From Candidatus Aminicenantota bacterium (lineage in GTDB: Bacteria > Acidobacteriota > Aminicenantia > UBA2199), in assembly GCA_023136725.1 (NCBI GenBank), contig JAGLQR010000093.1, positions 1-6,947 of the forward strand: DNA of 6,947 bases, written 5' to 3'. The stretch's first letter is position 1, and the number at the start of each line of letters is the position of its first letter. Of this stretch, positions 4,731 through 6,947 are shown in pieces. The position numbers were made by a program, and so were the translations under genes. The notes under the pieces were generated by a model, which was not told where the DNA came from, ran no database searches, and saw only the letters and a list, made by a program, of their open reading frames with translations.

Positions 4731-6947
4731 ATGAAATATATTCAATTAATCATACTAATGATCTTTTTTATTACACTTTTACCGGGAAATGTAGAAGGTT
4801 CAGAATCCCATAATACATTTGTTTTTGATGAATTTATGTTCAAATATCTACCGGGAACAATTTTCCCGAATTTTTTTCTCGAGAATTATGTGCCGGATAT
4901 TACACTGATGATCGAGGAGAACAATAGTTTCTCCCATATTGATAATCCACGGGTCTATTTCGAGGGGGAATCATATATAAATTTTAATTGGAACTATGAT
5001 GATTTCAATATAAATTCAGCTATTGATCCAGGACGCGCTGCAGTAATTTTTCCTTTTTCCACATATTCAAGTTATTCAATTAAGGGATTATCTGCATCAG
5101 TTAATAATCCCGGCCTTCATATATCATCAACTGATCGCGTCGACAACTATTCGCATGGAATAATTTCATCTGTTTATTCAAACCTGGGATCTTATACTCC
5201 GCTTGGACCCGTAATGATACAACCGGAACACCCGTCATTAAGAGATGAAATGCTCTATACGACCAGAAGGAGTATAGACAGCAATTATTTTATTGACTAT
5301 ATGATAAACAGAAAACTTGCAGGCGGAAATATCTCTCTGGCAGTAAATCATTATTACATTAAAAGGGATTTTAATGATTTCAATAAAACTGATGAACAAT
5401 TCTCTGAGAATGGAAATTACCTGATATTCAGCCTGAATTATAAAAGACAAACAAAGAATGGGTTCTACGAGATACTAGGGGGCATTAATACTTTGAAAAG
5501 AGATAATGTTTATGCCGAACTAGGCAGGCTGCCTCAGGAGACAATTGCAAGCACTCTCAATTCTTTCATAACAGGCTTTAAATATAATAGTAATAAATTC
5601 TCTTTTCTTGTCTCTTTCATTCACGAAAATTCTGATCAGGACCCAGTTAACTCCAACCATTCATTCAATATTTTCGATAATGATGGAGATGATATCTTTG
5701 CGGTAAATAAATACGGAAGATTTTCATCTGATATATTTTCTTCTGAATTATCATATTCAGTTATAAATAATAAAAGATTGAATATCGAATTTTTCGGAAC
5801 ATCAAGATTAAGTGTCCTCTCCTCGGATGAATATACTGATGATTATAACCAGCTTTTCGCAGGTGATGATCCTTATCAGGTGATCCTATGGGATAGAGGC
5901 AATGAATATACTAATAGTAATTTCAATTTAAATGCGGGATTCAGGTTCAGTTGGTCGATCAGTAATTCTTCAGTTATAACAGGGAGGGCATATATGGGAT
6001 TGTCCACCCTCAGTTTTGACCAGAAAGAAAATAATATTAGTTTTATCGATACAGGATTCAACCTTGGGTTCTTTACTTCCGGAAAATCATCCTCATTTTA
6101 TCTGAGTGCAGGAAGAACACCCGGGAAACTAAGGGAAAACATGAATTTTTTTCTGGAAAGGTCCGGATCTTCAGGATCGATTCATTATTGGACTGATATT
6201 AACAATGACAACCTGTATCAGGCCGGGGAAGAGACATCATTATATGGATACACAGGCGGTAGATATCATACTGTCGATACAGATCTCAAGAATCCGGTTA
6301 CGAACAGTTTATTAATGCTTTATTCAAAAAAAATATCAAGGAACTTTGTATTCAATCTTAAAGCTCTTTTTAAACAATTCCTTAACAATCCATGGGTACA
6401 ATTTGATGATGACTATGGTTATTATCAGAATATAAACGGGGTGGACCTTTTCTTTATTGATTCTCCGATCGACAATTTTTCTCTGACAAATTCTCAGTTC
6501 GAGAAAGATCCATTCTATGCTCAACTACTACTGAATTTTACAGGGAGAGTAAATGAAAGATGGTTCTTTTCATTTTCGTTCATGGCACATATGGGGATGG
6601 GATATACTTCATTCGGTAATGGTCCGAATTCAAATGATATTGGTGTTTTAAGTGAATCTATGGCCAACCCCAATTCATGGATAAACGGATACGGAAGAGT
6701 TGATGGTGATAGAGGATATGTATCTAAATTGTATTTCGGCTATTTCCTGTCAAAAAAACTTTTCCTGGGAGTAAGCATCAAATACAGGGATGGTGATCCC
6801 TTCGCTTTTCTCAACAGTGAATATAATAATGATCAATGGATCATATACTACAAAACGATTCAGGCAGAAGATGAAAGAGGAATAAAGGGAGGGCCCAGGG
6901 AAGACTATGTGTCTGACATAAGTTTGAAGTTATCCTATTCCTTTAAA
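4731..6947 (+). CDS. TonB-dependent-receptor-like outer-membrane barrel protein (3' end missing)
   Basis: The frame is open for 739 residues from ATG 4731 to the window end with no stop, so the C-terminus is missing. Residues 1-23 are a signal peptide, likely cut after VEG. Residues about 36-140 read as a short, eroded plug: YLPGTIF, NYVPDI, a VYFEGES stretch, DDFNINS, then SASVNNPGLHIS and DNYSHG, where receptors of this kind have the LDG, NIT and NVVTKSG elements. I see no TonB box and no carboxypeptidase-like N-terminal domain. From about 145 on, alternating aromatic strands with polar turns indicate a beta barrel. Barrel landmarks include WTDINNDNLYQAGEE (487-501), TDLKNP (517-522), NGYGRVDGDRGY (652-663) and KYRDGDPFAF (684-693), which recall TonB-receptor barrels of Acidobacteriota/Calditrichota type. 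It is probably an uptake or surface protein of the outer membrane, of unknown substrate. The missing end is probably about 80-120 residues, judged from that family. It lies four bases after the PAP2 gene, with a strong ribosome-binding site. Confidence 0.85.
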   Translation, partial: MKYIQLIILMIFFITLLPGNVEGSESHNTFVFDEFMFKYLPGTIFPNFFLENYVPDITLMIEENNSFSHIDNPRVYFEGESYINFNWNYDDFNINSAIDPGRAAVIFPFSTYSSYSIKGLSASVNNPGLHISSTDRVDNYSHGIISSVYSNLGSYTPLGPVMIQPEHPSLRDEMLYTTRRSIDSNYFIDYMINRKLAGGNISLAVNHYYIKRDFNDFNKTDEQFSENGNYLIFSLNYKRQTKNGFYEILGGINTLKRDNVYAELGRLPQETIASTLNSFITGFKYNSNKFSFLVSFIHENSDQDPVNSNHSFNIFDNDGDDIFAVNKYGRFSSDIFSSELSYSVINNKRLNIEFFGTSRLSVLSSDEYTDDYNQLFAGDDPYQVILWDRGNEYTNSNFNLNAGFRFSWSISNSSVITGRAYMGLSTLSFDQKENNISFIDTGFNLGFFTSGKSSSFYLSAGRTPGKLRENMNFFLERSGSSGSIHYWTDINNDNLYQAGEETSLYGYTGGRYHTVDTDLKNPVTNSLLMLYSKKISRNFVFNLKALFKQFLNNPWVQFDDDYGYYQNINGVDLFFIDSPIDNFSLTNSQFEKDPFYAQLLLNFTGRVNERWFFSFSFMAHMGMGYTSFGNGPNSNDIGVLSESMANPNSWINGYGRVDGDRGYVSKLYFGYFLSKKLFLGVSIKYRDGDPFAFLNSEYNNDQWIIYYKTIQAEDERGIKGGPREDYVSDISLKLSYSFK
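4852..4877 (+). terminator. terminator-like hairpin early in the barrel gene
   Basis: CGGGAA (4852-4857) and TTCCCG (4863-4868) form a perfect 6-bp stem with a 5-base loop. Two A bases and then seven T bases (4871-4877) follow. It resembles a short factor-independent terminator about 120 bases into the coding frame. The two-base gap and short stem make it weaker than the one in the M23 gene. It could act as an attenuator when ribosomes are absent, or be coincidental. Confidence 0.25.

Noticed and set aside
5238..6524. Three minus-strand open frames opposite the barrel gene (5238-5450, 5876-6061, 6336-6524)
   Set aside because: The plus strand is one continuous 739-residue frame with clear signal peptide and barrel landmarks. 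The short frames are its shadows.
1..6947. Mobile elements, CRISPR arrays, tRNA or rRNA genes, phage genes
   Set aside because: I saw no transposase or integrase motifs, regularly spaced repeats, terminal inverted repeats or structural RNA signatures.

Overview
The window reads as ordinary chromosome from a low-GC (roughly mid-30s percent by eye) bacterium with an outer membrane. Four of the six genes have N-terminal signal-like segments, one gene is a large TonB-receptor-type outer-membrane barrel, and the M23 peptidase has the long loop and Ig-like tail common in Bacteroidota and related FCB or deep-branching lineages (Calditrichota, Marinimicrobia, Aminicenantes and similar). The promoters look like canonical sigma70 (TTGACA / TATGAT) and one gene has a good AGGTGA ribosome-binding site. 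That argues weakly against Bacteroidota proper. No lineage can be fixed from this sequence alone.

Layout. Positions 1-174 hold the C-terminal end of an unrecognised plus-strand gene. It converges on, and overlaps by 7 bases, a minus-strand gene (168-1112) for an exported, membrane-anchored protein with TolB/WD40-like propeller repeats. An 80-base divergent intergenic region (1113-1192) carries two back-to-back promoters whose predicted transcription starts fall on or next to the ATGs, so both genes may be leaderless.

From 1193 to the window end four plus-strand genes follow with gaps of 13, 20 and 4 bases, as expected of one operon: a small CoA-binding (Rossmann) protein, a secreted M23 (LytM-type) zinc peptidase with a long beta-rich tail, a PAP2 lipid phosphatase with all three catalytic motifs, and a TonB-receptor-like outer-membrane barrel with a reduced plug. 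The last gene is cut by the window end. The last three genes point to cell-envelope work: peptidoglycan cleavage, lipid (undecaprenyl or lipid A) dephosphorylation and an outer-membrane protein. A direct functional link between them is inference.

I found no mobile element, CRISPR array, tRNA, rRNA or clearly new system. The points most worth checking are the twin leaderless promoters, a strong terminator-shaped hairpin with a T-tract inside the M23 gene (3040-3073), a second one early in the barrel gene (4852-4877), and the plug-poor TonB-like barrel with an EF-hand-like loop.
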